Shown: piece after piece, positions 12,564 through 23,800 of the stretch
Numbering within the stretch: the stretch's first letter is position 1
Layout: each line of letters begins with the position of its first letter
Origin: Anopheles merus
Taxonomy: Eukaryota > Arthropoda > Insecta > Diptera > Culicidae
Length of the DNA stretch: 64,000 nt
Direction of reading: 5' to 3'
NCBI RefSeq assembly: GCF_017562075.2
Contig: NC_054081.1
Span: 5,878,826 to 5,942,825, forward strand
Position numbers and translations under genes: made by a program
The notes under the pieces: generated by a model
What the model was told of the DNA's origin: nothing
Databases searched by the model: none
Seen by the model: only the letters and a program-made list of their open reading frames with translations

Positions 12564-13393
12564 ATTCTACTGTTCGCGGTATAAAATGCGTGTTTTATGC
12601 TGCCCAAGGAATGTGAAGCTGACAAACAAACAAACTTCGCAATGGGCAAACAGGAGGGAAAAGCGCGTAAATGGCGTAAAGCGCGTCTGCCCCCCGGGGA
12701 CGATGGATCAGCAAACGGAACGCACCGTCAGCGAGCCAGCACCCTGCAGCACCGTTCGAAAATGGTGCGATACTGCGTGAACGGTCGAAACGGTTCCAGG
12801 TTCCGGTTCGGGCTGGTCGGGCCAACGAGCCGAACGCCAAACCAAAAGCTCCGAAGCTGCCGCTGGCGAGAGCCGGAGCGAAGAGATTGGTGAGCATCCT
12901 TCACGGTTTGCTATCTTCTTTCCGCTCACAGGCACGCACACCACCCTGGGAGAGACACCTGGGGCACTGGGATTTTCCGCCCGATTTCAACCCCAGCGAG
13001 ATGGGCGAGCCTGTGTGCGGTGTTGCGTTTCGTCGAGTTTGGTGCCATCGGCAAGGGGACGTTAAGCTGGGACACAAACCAGCAGCAGCTGAGGGCAAGG
13101 ATATTAGGGATGTTTGGTGCGGTGATGTTGCGGTACCCACCGGTAGAGGGCGCGCGGTTTCGCTCAAGGATGCTCTTGCGCAAGGATAGCGTTACTGTTA
13201 TACTGGCGGGGAATTTAGTCAGGACACTGTGAAACGTTTCAAAAAGGATTTACAAGAAGGATATTTTTGCGTTACTCCTTTTTTAGTACAAGAGGTGAAT
13301 TGCTGTACAGGTTTACGTCGATTCAAATATCAATAAACATCTCTGTACATAAAAATAAAGGTCATCTATAGTAAAAACAGTATCAGTTTAGGT

Positions 13394-14060
13394 ACCAGCA
13401 AGAAGATCCGGATCTGTTCCAGGATCGATATGAGGTCAGTAGCAGTTCCTGTACGGCTATGGGCTCGAGATTAGTTGCCAAACCAGTGCTTGTTAAGGAC
13501 CTTTCTCAGAATTGATGGGTTCAAAGCCAATTCCTAGTGATGGTATCAGATCCGAATCAGTTCCTGGATCAGTATGAGTCATCATCAGTCCCAGTACCGG
13601 TATGGGCTACAGCTTCAGTATAAAAACAATAATAAATAAGAATTTATATTGAATAAGAGATAGGAAATCATTTTGAGGACATAATGGGATCAGGATTGAT
13701 GACAGGTCCTTATGAGGTTATGATCTGTGTCAGAATCGATATGAGTCCAGTATTGGTTCCAGTTCCTATATGGATTACAGTATCTTTCCACGGCCTATAT
13801 TACTAAAGGACACGTGTCAGAAGTGAAATGAGTGCAACAACCGGATCAGTTCCAGGATCAATATGGATTCAGAATCAGTTTTTCGGATCGGTTCCAAAAC
13901 CCATACAGGCCCGGTATCAGTTCTTTTACTGGTATGTGATGCAGATCACTTTCAGATCGAATTTCGAATACCATTTCGAACACCAGGACTGATATGACGT
14001 CACTGCCAGTACTACATATAGGATCCGAATCAGTTACAGGATCTATGTAGATACATAATC
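13394..14060. repeat. Degenerate minisatellite, unit about 27-30 bp
   Basis: Repeated phrases such as GATCAGTTCCAGGATCAATA, CAGTACCGGTATGGGCT and GTTCCTGGATCAGTATGAG recur every 27-30 bases with heavy substitution. No terminal repeats or target duplication were found, so whether it is a transposon interior or a free satellite is open. Confidence 0.6.
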
Positions 14061-14098
14061 ACCAGTGTTATAACATTAACATTTTATTAAATTTATTA

Positions 14099-14134
14099 GA
14101 AAGAGAGAGAGAAAGAGAAAGAGAGAAAGAGAGA

Positions 14135-14168
<34 letters not shown>
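14099..14168. repeat. (GA)n-rich tract, 70 bp
   Basis: A purine-only tract of GA repeats with AAAG interruptions, lying between two blocks of the same degenerate minisatellite. Confidence 0.95.
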
Positions 14169-14624
14169 TGTTAAGAAAGATAAGGCAAAGATATCTTAAA
14201 AACAACACACCATTTTTAGCTGAACCTAAACTTATAACAGAGGTTCAAAATTCTCCAAAAGAGGGCAGCTGAGCAAACTTTGCAACAGTTAAGGAATAGG
14301 TAATGAAAACATTAAGACAACTAGAAAATACATGAGCATCATGTACCAAAAAAAGGTACTGCAAAGGGATCAAGAGCCAACATATAAGCGTTCCGATGCT
14401 TGAAGAGCAATTTACCAACACTACGGTCGACTTGGGCTACACTCACAAAATAAAACTTAATTCAACTATTTCAAGCGAAACCAGCCAACAGGCTCAAGCG
14501 AGTAGGCCCTAAATAGATAAGTAATAAACCACTAACAATGTTGAAACCATCAAAAGCAGTAAGGATAGCGTCAGTTTGTTTGACACGTCCTTATTTTCCA
14601 AAAAGTTTTTATATTTACAGGCTG

Positions 14625-14905
14625 TATGAGTTCTACATCAGTTCTGACCCGAACTCACCCACTACTGGTATGGATTCAATACTAGTTCCAGGACCAGTAT
14701 AAGATCCGTATCAGTTCCCGGATCAATATGGGTGCAGGATCAGTACCAGTGAAGTGGTAACAAGTCTGCATCTGAACAAGATTCAGCATGGGATCATCTT
14801 TCCCAAAAATATTTTGGGTATATGATCGGATTCTTGACATATGGGGGGTCTGGATTGGGGTCAGGATCAGATCAGTAGGAAAATAAGATACATAACTGAT
14901 ATGGA
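14625..14905. repeat. Second block of the CAGTTCC/GATCAGTATGG minisatellite
   Basis: The same vocabulary as 13394-14060 (GTTCTGACCC, TTCCAGGACCAGTATAAGA, CCCGGATCAATATGGGTGCA). The two blocks are separated by about 560 bp of GA repeat and unique AT-rich DNA, suggesting one array later interrupted. Confidence 0.55.
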
Positions 14906-15837
14906 TTCATCGTTGGGTGTAAGTAAATCGGCGATTAGCCATTAGTTGGTAAACTGGATTGTATTTCAAAGCTTCACCTTTTCATGTACTCCTCGGAATT
15001 AAGGTTCACCTTGAAATTGCATTACGTGCATTGCACCCAAGATTTAGGCAAAATATATCCTGTTTTTGCAGAAGCTACACTTTTTAACCAAAGTTAATCA
15101 ATCCAAGCTTTATACAAAATTCTTTTACCTATCTTTCGCAAAGCTTTATCACAGGCTGTCTGAAGTTTAAGAGACGTTTTACTGTGCTTTAAGTTCAGCC
15201 TCTTTTTGTATGTCATGTTGTATCTTTTAGCTAAAATTCTTACTTCCATTGCTATCAAAGCATTAATGCATTCTTGCGGAAGCTTAAGAATTGATTTACT
15301 ATCACTGAAGATTGTGCTTTATGTGAAGCTTGCAAGACTATATTTTCCATCCAGAAAGGAGCTTAATTTAAAAAAAATATTGAAAATTTGCTTATCATTA
15401 TACTTAAGCATTATTAAGCATTACAAGAGCTTTGCAGGCAGCTTAGTGATATGACATTTTGAATTTAGCCTGTTTGGCAAAGCTTAAGGTAAAATGTTGC
15501 ACACTTTAATTGAAACAATATTGTCTGCAAGTGGAACTTTTTCTCAGTTGAATGCAACCTAATACATAATTATAGCATCTCACTGTTACTACATTGATTC
15601 TGAGCAAATTTGAGCCACTCAAATCAAAGTCGACATTCGGATTTAGTAGGTTCATTTCTAGAGTGCAAGATGTTATAAGATGTCAGTGGGTAGTCTCCTA
15701 TAAAAACAACGGCCCATTTCATACTTATCGTCCGTCTCGCTCTACGCAGAAAAACAGCGTCATTTCAACTTCTTTCGAACAAAAAAAAAAGACACAAACA
15801 CGACCTTGCTTCGCTTTCAGAAGATTACAAATTAGTT
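14906..15837. other. AT-rich non-coding DNA
   Basis: Many scattered AAGCTT/GCTTAAG phrases between 15000 and 15500 suggest an old repeat, but no unit length or end could be defined. No gene is seen before the presumed 3' end of the secreted-protein gene. Confidence 0.5.
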
Positions 15838-17098
15838 GAATACTTTATTTGTGTCGCCAGCACCGTTCGCAAACATAAAATGCGATGGCGAATAAATACA
15901 GCAGAACACCGGGCCACCCGACGTCCCCGTGCCCCGCGGGAGGGAAGGGACGCCCCGGGGGCAGCCCTGCTGGACCCTCTTACCAATGAAATTAACGAAT
16001 AAAATCTTACATACGAATACGAAGTAGTCCTACAGGCTAGCATGGTGGTGTTGTTGTTTTGTGTGGGTGTGTGTCTGTGTGTGGCCCCTCCAGACAGGCC
16101 GTAATCGTTGATTCATCCTCCTTCATCCTGGGGTCGATTGGAGCACTCTGTTTTGCTGAGTATTAAGTACAATTTGAGCAATGGTTCAACATTTTGTTTT
16201 TGGAGGATTTACACTGGCTGGAACGTATTGCGGGACACTGGGCTGATCGATTTCCACCATTTGGGAGCGCTGCGCAGTGTGCTTAGCCGACGACGATCTT
16301 GCTGTAGTCGGAATCTGAAAAGGGAGAAAGAGAGAGCGATAGAGCGCGCGCAAGAGGGTGCGAGAGAGATAGAAGCACACTGATTAGAACAGTTGTGTGA
16401 GGACTCAGGCCATGAGGCCACAGGCTCGCTAAGGAGCGTAGCGCTACGAGTGATTAGCGACGAAACGGAGTAGGAACGCCTGAGTTAGTGACAGCGCAGT
16501 GGTAGCTAGACAGACAAGCTTGGAGTTGAGAAAACGTGCGAGTTACGAGGTGATTACAGTAGAGGTAAGGTGTACGAGTGGTGGTGTACGGGCTGTCCAG
16601 GCGTCGCCGGTAGTAGTGAGAGAGTAGTAGTAGTAGTAGTAGTGGTGTGTCAGAGACAGTTGTTTGTTTTTAGTACGGTTGCTACAGTCATGCGAATTAC
16701 CTGAGTATCGACGAAATCGGTCGCTTGCGCACGGTTAAGGCACAAGCGCTCGAAGCAAAACAAAAACATCCACACGCACACACACACACGCATACACAAA
16801 CGTAAACGCTACAATATTCTTACTAATGGGTCTAAGGTGTCTTTTCTAGATGCTAGAGAACGCGTGACTAAAGGATTAAAGAGATGGCGTGCTGCCGTGG
16901 CACCGTGAGCTGTGCTGAGCACCGAGGCGCACGCATACATACGCGCGCCCTTGTCTTCACTTGCATGGGTGTGTGTGTGTGTGTACGTGCGCGTCTTTGC
17001 ATCTACCGTGTTGCGTTTATCAGTCGTCTCTGCGTGTGTTGCGAAATTGGAACTGGCACTCGCGCGCCATTGCGTTGCGTCTGTGCGTCGCCTGCTGT
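15838..17098 (-). other. Probable 3' UTR of the secreted-protein gene
   Basis: Between the TAG at 17099 and the nearest minus-strand AATAAA (15849-15844) there are about 1.25 kb without a supported ORF. The stretch holds short microsatellites: CA repeats at about 16774-16792, TAG repeats at 16624-16641, and GA-rich sequence at 16319-16371. It is assigned to the UTR by position only; no other signal of matching strand was seen closer to the stop. Confidence 0.4.
15844..15849 (-). terminator. Candidate polyadenylation signal AATAAA
   Basis: The plus strand reads TTTATT, so the transcript strand has AATAAA about 1.25 kb past the stop codon of the secreted-protein gene. It is the first canonical hexamer found on that strand. 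Cleavage would be expected 10-30 bases downstream. Confidence 0.4.
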
Positions 17099-17832
17099 CT
17101 ACGTATTGGTGGTGGTGTTGGTTGCCGGGCGGTTGCTGCCACCGTCGGTCTGCGTGGTCGTGTCGGTCGTCTCGTCGGCGCGTCGCTTGTGGTGCTGCCG
17201 GGTGGCCGGGACGGCGATCTCGTACGCAAGCGACTTCTGCAGCTCGATCCCGTCGCCGAGCTGCTTGGTGAGGTCGCGCAGCTCGGCGGAGGAGACGTGC
17301 TTGGGCGGCAGCAGCTCGTACGACACACCGCTCGCACTGTGGCCGAGCTCCGCCCACGGCGCCTTCGACCGGGGGCTCGGCAGCCCCTCGGCCTGCTGGT
17401 GGTGCTTCGCCTCCCCGCCGTGCTTCAGCGCCATCGAGCGGTAGATGTCGTACGAGCTGGGCAGGCCCGGCCCGCTCGACTCGACGTGCAGCTTCGAGTA
17501 GCCGGACGGCGCCCCGAACGAGGTAGTGATCGAGTGCGAGTGCGTCACGGAATCGATCGGGCCGGCGGCCGGCACCCCGTACACGGCCGGCGGCAGGTAG
17601 CCGGCACCCTTGATCGGCTTGAACGGCGGCGGGTTCGAGTCGGACGGGATCTCGTACTGTGCGATGACCTTCTTCGGGAAGCCGTCCGAGTGGTGCGGTA
17701 TCTTCTGGTTCAGTATCTGCCGCAGCACGTCCGACGCTTCGACCACGTTCGCGTGGCCCTTGCCGTACCCGGTCGGGTAGTGGTCGTGGTGGTCCGGCTC
17801 GTGGTGGTCCGGCTCGTGATGATGCGCCGACA
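17099..17832 (-). CDS. Exon 6: terminal coding exon, 243 aa plus TAG
   Basis: The acceptor CTTCCCCACAG (AG at 17834-17833) opens in phase 1, and the exon runs to TAG at 17101-17099. It starts with VSAHHHEPDHHEPDHHDH, followed by ASDVLRQILNQKIP, KKVIAQYEIPSD, the Pro-rich PPPFKPIKGAGYLPP, VTHSHSITTSFGAPSGYSKL, SSYDIYRSMALKHG, ELLPPKHVSSAELRDLTKQL and LQKSLAYEIAVPATRQHHKRR, ending in a Thr/Asn-rich tail. GC at third positions is very high. That keeps two other frames open here (a same-strand alternative frame and an antisense one), but only this frame agrees with the upstream exons. Confidence 0.88.
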
Positions 17833-20800
17833 CTGTGGGGAAGGAGGGGGTGAACCAACGGGGAAGATGTGGAAATAACAGCGGGGTAGCGGTTGGGGAT
17901 GAGCATCAGTGTACGGCGCGTGCGGGCCCTTCATCGCCGGCGATGTCTTGATCGGTGACGAAGAACTGCTACGATGTTTTCAATTTTTGTTCCAAAGTTT
18001 GTAGGTTTTTTTTTTCTTCAGAAATTTCAGTCTTCGTTCGTACGGGAAGTTTGTGATTGGTCCAAGTCGAAGGTTTGAGTTTAGGGGGATATTCCAAAGG
18101 GGTTTGCAGTGTTTCTGATACTGGGAAACACCCTGAAAATCCGTCAACGTTAACTCAACGTATTCCTGACATTTAACTCATCATGTAATTATCTCGAAAA
18201 GTTAGCAAAATCTTACTAAGATCATTCAATGATATCTTTCAGTTCCACGTGAAACAACTTATTGAAAAGGAAACATGTTTTTAGAAGTTTCCCAAAACGT
18301 AATATCCCACGCTCGAGAGACGCCCCCAGAGAAAATAATTCTTTTTTGAAGATCCGACATGCTCCAAAGAGGATGTTCGATGTGAACCACGAATCACGCT
18401 ACACGTAGCAACGAGAACATTACCACCCTTTGCATGTGTAACTAGCGCTAGCAGCAAACTTGTGATGGAACAAGTACGAGCCGTTTGCTTCTGCAGCCCA
18501 CCTGATATCACCCCTAAACGAGCAGGGTAATTCTGTCGAGGCTCTTCACAGTCTTGTCCCACTCAAACTCCACGCCCCAAAAAGTTTGCCAATAGCCGTT
18601 GCCAAGTTGCCCGCCCCGCCCCCGGTGCGGCAATATCACCCACCACAGCGCCATAGATTTATTGATCGATGAACCGTACAAGGCGCGTAATTAATGCTCG
18701 ATTTCCGGTCTTATCGGGTCGTTAGCGTGTGGCCGCGAACACTCGGGCAGAACGTAGCGGTGCAGGCCAGTGACCAAAACAAACGCACCACGGTTCAACT
18801 TTTCCGACGGTTTGCTGCACACTTACGCGGCCGTCCTTCGCATCCCCGTTTAAAAGGGATGTAATCATTCAAATTACAGCCTTTCATCATGCCTTGCAAT
18901 CTCACTCTCGCTCGGCAGGCCGTTTGCTTGCCGTGTGTCATCATCCGCCGGTTTTGGAGGCTGTTTTGGGAAAGTCAACACCGTAGCTGGCTAATGATAG
19001 CCGAACGGCACGCAAGTTCAACTGTCCCGTGCTCCCGACGGGAACAAGCGGAACATTATCCATGCTGGAAGGATTGCAGGTCGCTCTTTAAATATGTTGC
19101 GGTGTGCCCCCCCGGCATCCAGTGTGCTCCCCCCGGGGACCTGCCTGCCCCAGAACTGCAGTTATTCGAATGGATTGAATTGCAGCGCTGATGGTGGTGC
19201 TGGTGCCAAAACCGCCACAACCTCGGCGGTGTACCACGAACGATGTATAATTGAACTGCCTCGTGCCGCCGCACGCCCGGGTCACTCCACACCTGTCAGT
19301 GGGTTGATAGTGGTTCGTGCCCCGGGGCTATGGTAGCGACATAAAATCATAAAACATACAGAGAGAGAGAGACAGAAGAGCAGGTAGAGTGTGGTACGGT
19401 GGTATTTGCATTATCGAGTTACGCACGCTCGGACGCTCATTAGTTACGACATCGATATGATAAATCGCATCAAAATTTTGGCCCCACCGCGGGGTGCAGG
19501 TATTGTCGCCGATTCCATTACCGCTCCCCCTCAATCCCGGGGTGGAGGTGGTCAGATGAACTTAGCGGGGAAGGGCGGGCGGTTCCAAAGCAACCGCCAA
19601 CCACAAACTGTTTAATAGTGTTTAACGAGTGCCACAGTTTCATAACTGTTGACTCGATCCAATCGGTTCAGTGCGTTCCGCTTTCATCCGAGCGCGGACT
19701 GCTCGCCCCGACGTAGGGTTGGCAAGTGGGGTACAAGTATTTTTCAAGCACTAGTGCGTGTTCACAGTGTTTGAAGTTCAAGTTTGAATAGCCGTGCTCA
19801 AAGTTTGTTCTAAAGTTAACCTAATGAAGTATAATCCAAAACAACTTAGTTGCGCAAATCTAAAAAAAAGACATCAAAATCTTTCCGCTCCTAACAAGAA
19901 AGAGCGAGAGAGAAAATGATGTTTTTTATTTGGCTAGCATAGACCGCTAGCTTGTCCCACTAGGTCCAATAGTTTGCTTTGCGCCAATGCTTCCATCTAC
20001 ACCCCGAACCGGTGCAATGTACTCTGTGCGCTTTGTAAGCGCCACCGTTTGAAATGTACATAATAAATTGATTTATCGCGCTCCAGCCGAGCCAGCTCAT
20101 TCGAATCATTTCATAACCGCACCGAAGCATCATGACAACCCTCCCCATCTCCCCTTCCCCCTCCTCCCGGGATAGGGTGTACATTTTACACCGTATGCCC
20201 AACGGGCGCAAAAAACCGGCCCACCGCCGCAGCCCATCTGATAATTCACCTAATAGAGATGAAGCTGCACTGTCGCTTGTAGCGAAAAAAAAAAAGCAAA
20301 CAACCGGAATGCATTTGCATTCTGCCTTTCCCGTGAGAGCACCACAATTGGTTTGGCTTTTATTGAATTGAAATGTTTACCGAGCTCTTTCACCAGTCGG
20401 TCGTGGTGAAATGATGATAATAGAAAAAAAAAGGTTGTGCTATGCCATTTAAAACCACGGCAAATTGCTGATGGTTGCGTGGAAACCGTTTTTCGATGTC
20501 CTTTCGCTGTTTTATTTAACAAAAAGTGTTTCCAAAAAGTTCAAACTAATCAAACAGAATGGAAGATGGTAGTTGTGGCAGCTCGCTATCGACCAAAATG
20601 AGCAACACAAAAACCATGAAAATGCTGCCTGTCCATTAATATGGCCGTTTGCAACACATTTTCAACTAGTTGAGTTGGCCCCAAAACAAATAAAAAATAA
20701 ATAATAATATCGAATAAAGTTCTGTTTCAACCTGCCCGGTGTAGTGAACTGCCTGCCTTATAACTACAAATTTCTAGCACATGGTTTTATTTTACTCCCG

Positions 20801-23800
20801 CGAAATAGTATCCATGCTCCTGGTCGGGAGGGCTGCAACGGAAGCCCGGGGTAAATTATGCGCTGCTTGCAACAGTTGCCATTTTTCCGCATTGTTGCGC
20901 TACGAGTGCGGCTAACCAAGTTTCATTCATGCCCACCTGCACCCACACACTCACGCAGGAACATGAAATTTATTTCATTAATGATCTGTTTCCATCCAAC
21001 CGAACCTTCCCATCGCCCACCGCCAGCCAGTATCTATTTTGCCAGCCGCACACGTGCGAGCTAAATGATGCGCAAATAATTGCTTGCCTTCCGTATGCAA
21101 AAAAAAAAGAAAGATACCCCCTTGCACCGCGTGTGTTTTCAGCCCTCCCACCATCCCTGTTTTTTTTTTTTTTTTTTTTTTTGTGCCGTATCGATTACCT
21201 CCGTAAAACCAATCATCTTCGTAATGCCGAGCGTTTATCGCTGTGGCAACTTTTCGCCACACATCATTGCCCAAGTGTGCCCAGGGTTTCGGGTTTACGT
21301 CCCTGTCGTCTTCGGTGCGATGCGAAAATGTGGCGCGGTTTCGGGCCGGCGGAGAAATAGGGACCTTCCATTCCCCCGGCGCGTTACTTACCGTCGGACG
21401 AGTGGCCGTACTTGCCGGCCGGCACGTAGCTGCTGTGGTGATGGTGGTCGTCCAGATCCGCACCGTACGAGTTGTGCGACGGTGCCTTGTGCGAGCTCTT
21501 GGACGGCGGGATGTAGGACGGGCCGGACGGGCCGCTCAGTGCACCGTGCGAGGAGTCATGGCCGTAGCTCGTTGGGCCTTCGTAGCTGGTGAAGCCTTCG
21601 GTGGGGTGGGATAAACCAAAAGGAAAGTCAGGTGCAACACGGGAAAAAAAAACATTAGTAAGCGGATGATCGAAGTAAAGGAGGTTTTTTTTGGTGCAAT
21701 TTTGTCCCAGTGCAAACATGAAACAGGGTACAGTTTTGGTTTCTGTTCTGGAGCGACATCTACATGGGTACTAACGCCTTAAAAGCAGACTCAGAGTGGG
21801 GATAGAAAACAGACATGTAAAGACACAAGCAAAACCATGGTAGGGCACACGAAGAAAACCCCCGTCTCACCAAGTGTATTAACTTTAAATCAATCGAGCG
21901 AAATGAAAGCGCCTGCAGCTATGCAATCCGGTTGACAAAATCGCCCTCTTTGCGAGAGCGGGCTTGCTGCACGAGAGGCCCACACAGCTTACAGGCCGCA
22001 GCCGAATTGTTTGCAAAATCCAACCCAACCCCAACAAGCTAACCCCTTTCCCCCACACCCTGCCCCTCTGCTGCGCCCCCTTTTCAAGCCATTGCTTCGC
22101 ATGGGAAAGCCTCCAGCACTTCCCGGTCCCATGCTTTTTGCAAACTCCAAATCTATCGATTTCGGGTTTATCTTCTGCCACCACTGGCGATCCGGGCGAT
22201 ACGCGCACGGCCGAGAACGTCAAAAGCAATTTCAAAGCCTTCTCCTCTACTCTCCCCGCTGTGGGCAACCCTCGGTGAAGGTAACAAATTTACGGCCCCC
22301 TCCGCGCCGCCTGGTTTGGTTTAATCGAAAAATTTTCACAAAAAAATAAATAAAAAGGAAAACAGAAAGAAGATGACACACACACACACACACACACACG
22401 AACTGCCCCAGTTCGGTGGTTAAGGGGTGGGGGGGGGGGGTTTTTGGCGAACGCAACAGATTAGTGACCCACGCCGCACCCATTTATCTTTATCCTTTTT
22501 CTTGTACGGTCCGCACTGCCAGATATATCGGGGGCTATTTCTTTTCCCTGGGGAATTTGGGAGGTGAGGCCACTCCACCCCCCCTCCCCCTCTCTATCAA
22601 ACTTCTGATACTGTCAGCGCGAGGTTCAGAGTGAAAGAAAGAGCAACGCCACACAAAGAAGTAAGCAATAACAACACAAGAACCTTGCTGGAGGCGCGTC
22701 AGGAAATGAGAGGAAATACAAATGCGAACGGAATATCGGAAACGGGAAATCAGCCACCCTGGATGGTCTGTTTTTTTTTTTGGTTGCTGTGCTCTATTCC
22801 CCGGTTTGATACATCCTGGGCAGCTTCATCGTTGGCGGTTTGCTCTTTTGATTGTTCCTTTCGTTTGTTCGCTGGAGCTGCTTTTTCGCTGCTGAAGTGC
22901 CTTCCTTGCCGGGGAACGGAAACTCGACAAATATCGTCATCACCACGCTTTCCCCAAACGACCGGGGGTCGCACAGTGTCGTTTGAGGGGGGGAGGGAAG
23001 GCGTAAGTTAAACAAAACCAGAATCGTGGCTGAAAAGTCGTGAATGGAAAGCACACAAATAAAAAAGCGAAAAAGGCAAGAAAGGCAAAAACGGAAATAG
23101 TTGACCGTTGTTGACGTGATTCTTCTCCCCCTTTCACAAGTCTCCGGTTTCGATTGGAGCGTGACTGTCGCCCTACCTTCAGCACATTGCATTGCTTCAG
23201 CTTGCGTTCTTGGGCCGCTTTTGACAGCGATTTATTTTCGCATCCCTTCGGCGAGTACTTCTTGCATTTTTTTTTTTTTTGTGAGATTTGTGGAAGAAAA
23301 CGAGATTTTGGTTTGTTGTCCATTTTTTTTTTTTTTTGGTATGCTCTGTTCAACTTTGCCCACATCCTCACATTCGTCTGCCGGTTTTCAAGTCGGCTTG
23401 CGGGAACTGGTTGTCTGATCTGTTTGAAGCATCGTTAAAACTGTAAACAATCGATCGTTTCAAGATGATGATTCTTGCCATGGAATTGCCTGTGTGTGTG
23501 TGTGATTCGGACTGTTGCGTTTCGGAAGTCCAAAGCTCTTCGGCACACCCGCTGGGCGCTCCCAGCCAGCTGAGGGCTCCAATTAATTAGCTAATTAATT
23601 ATCGTTTGCCTCACCGCAAAACGGCGCGCAACACATCCGGCGAGCGAGAGCGAATCGTATCGGAAGCGGAAAAGATCTCCTATTGGAAGCTAGCAGGAAT
23701 TGCGCTGGCGGGGCTGCCAGATGCGTCCTCGGAGATTTTACCGAACGCAGCACTGCTTGAAATGGTAGCACAATCCATAAAGCATCAGCAGCGCCCGTCG

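Larger units (their letters stand above)
10083..13393. other. Non-coding unique DNA
   Basis: Includes the poly-G run at 11456 and the TG repeat at 12531. The longest minus-strand ORF (11614-12462, 282 codons) has no recognisable domain, no splice support and a composition that follows local GC. A TATAAAA at 12591 has no ORF at a useful distance. Confidence 0.55.

Noticed and set aside
12591..12597. TATA-like word TATAAAA as a promoter
   Set aside because: No initiator at the right spacing and no supported gene downstream; similar words occur at 34820 and 55118.
16961..17878. Plus-strand ORF of 305 codons
   Set aside because: Antisense shadow of exon 6; starts in a TG repeat and is Val/Arg/Gly-rich.
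16809..17906. Minus-strand ORF of 365 codons, longest in the window, as a gene
   Set aside because: It is an alternative frame over exon 6 and its intron, Arg/Ala/Pro/Gly-rich as expected of a shifted GC-rich frame, and it does not fit the upstream exons.
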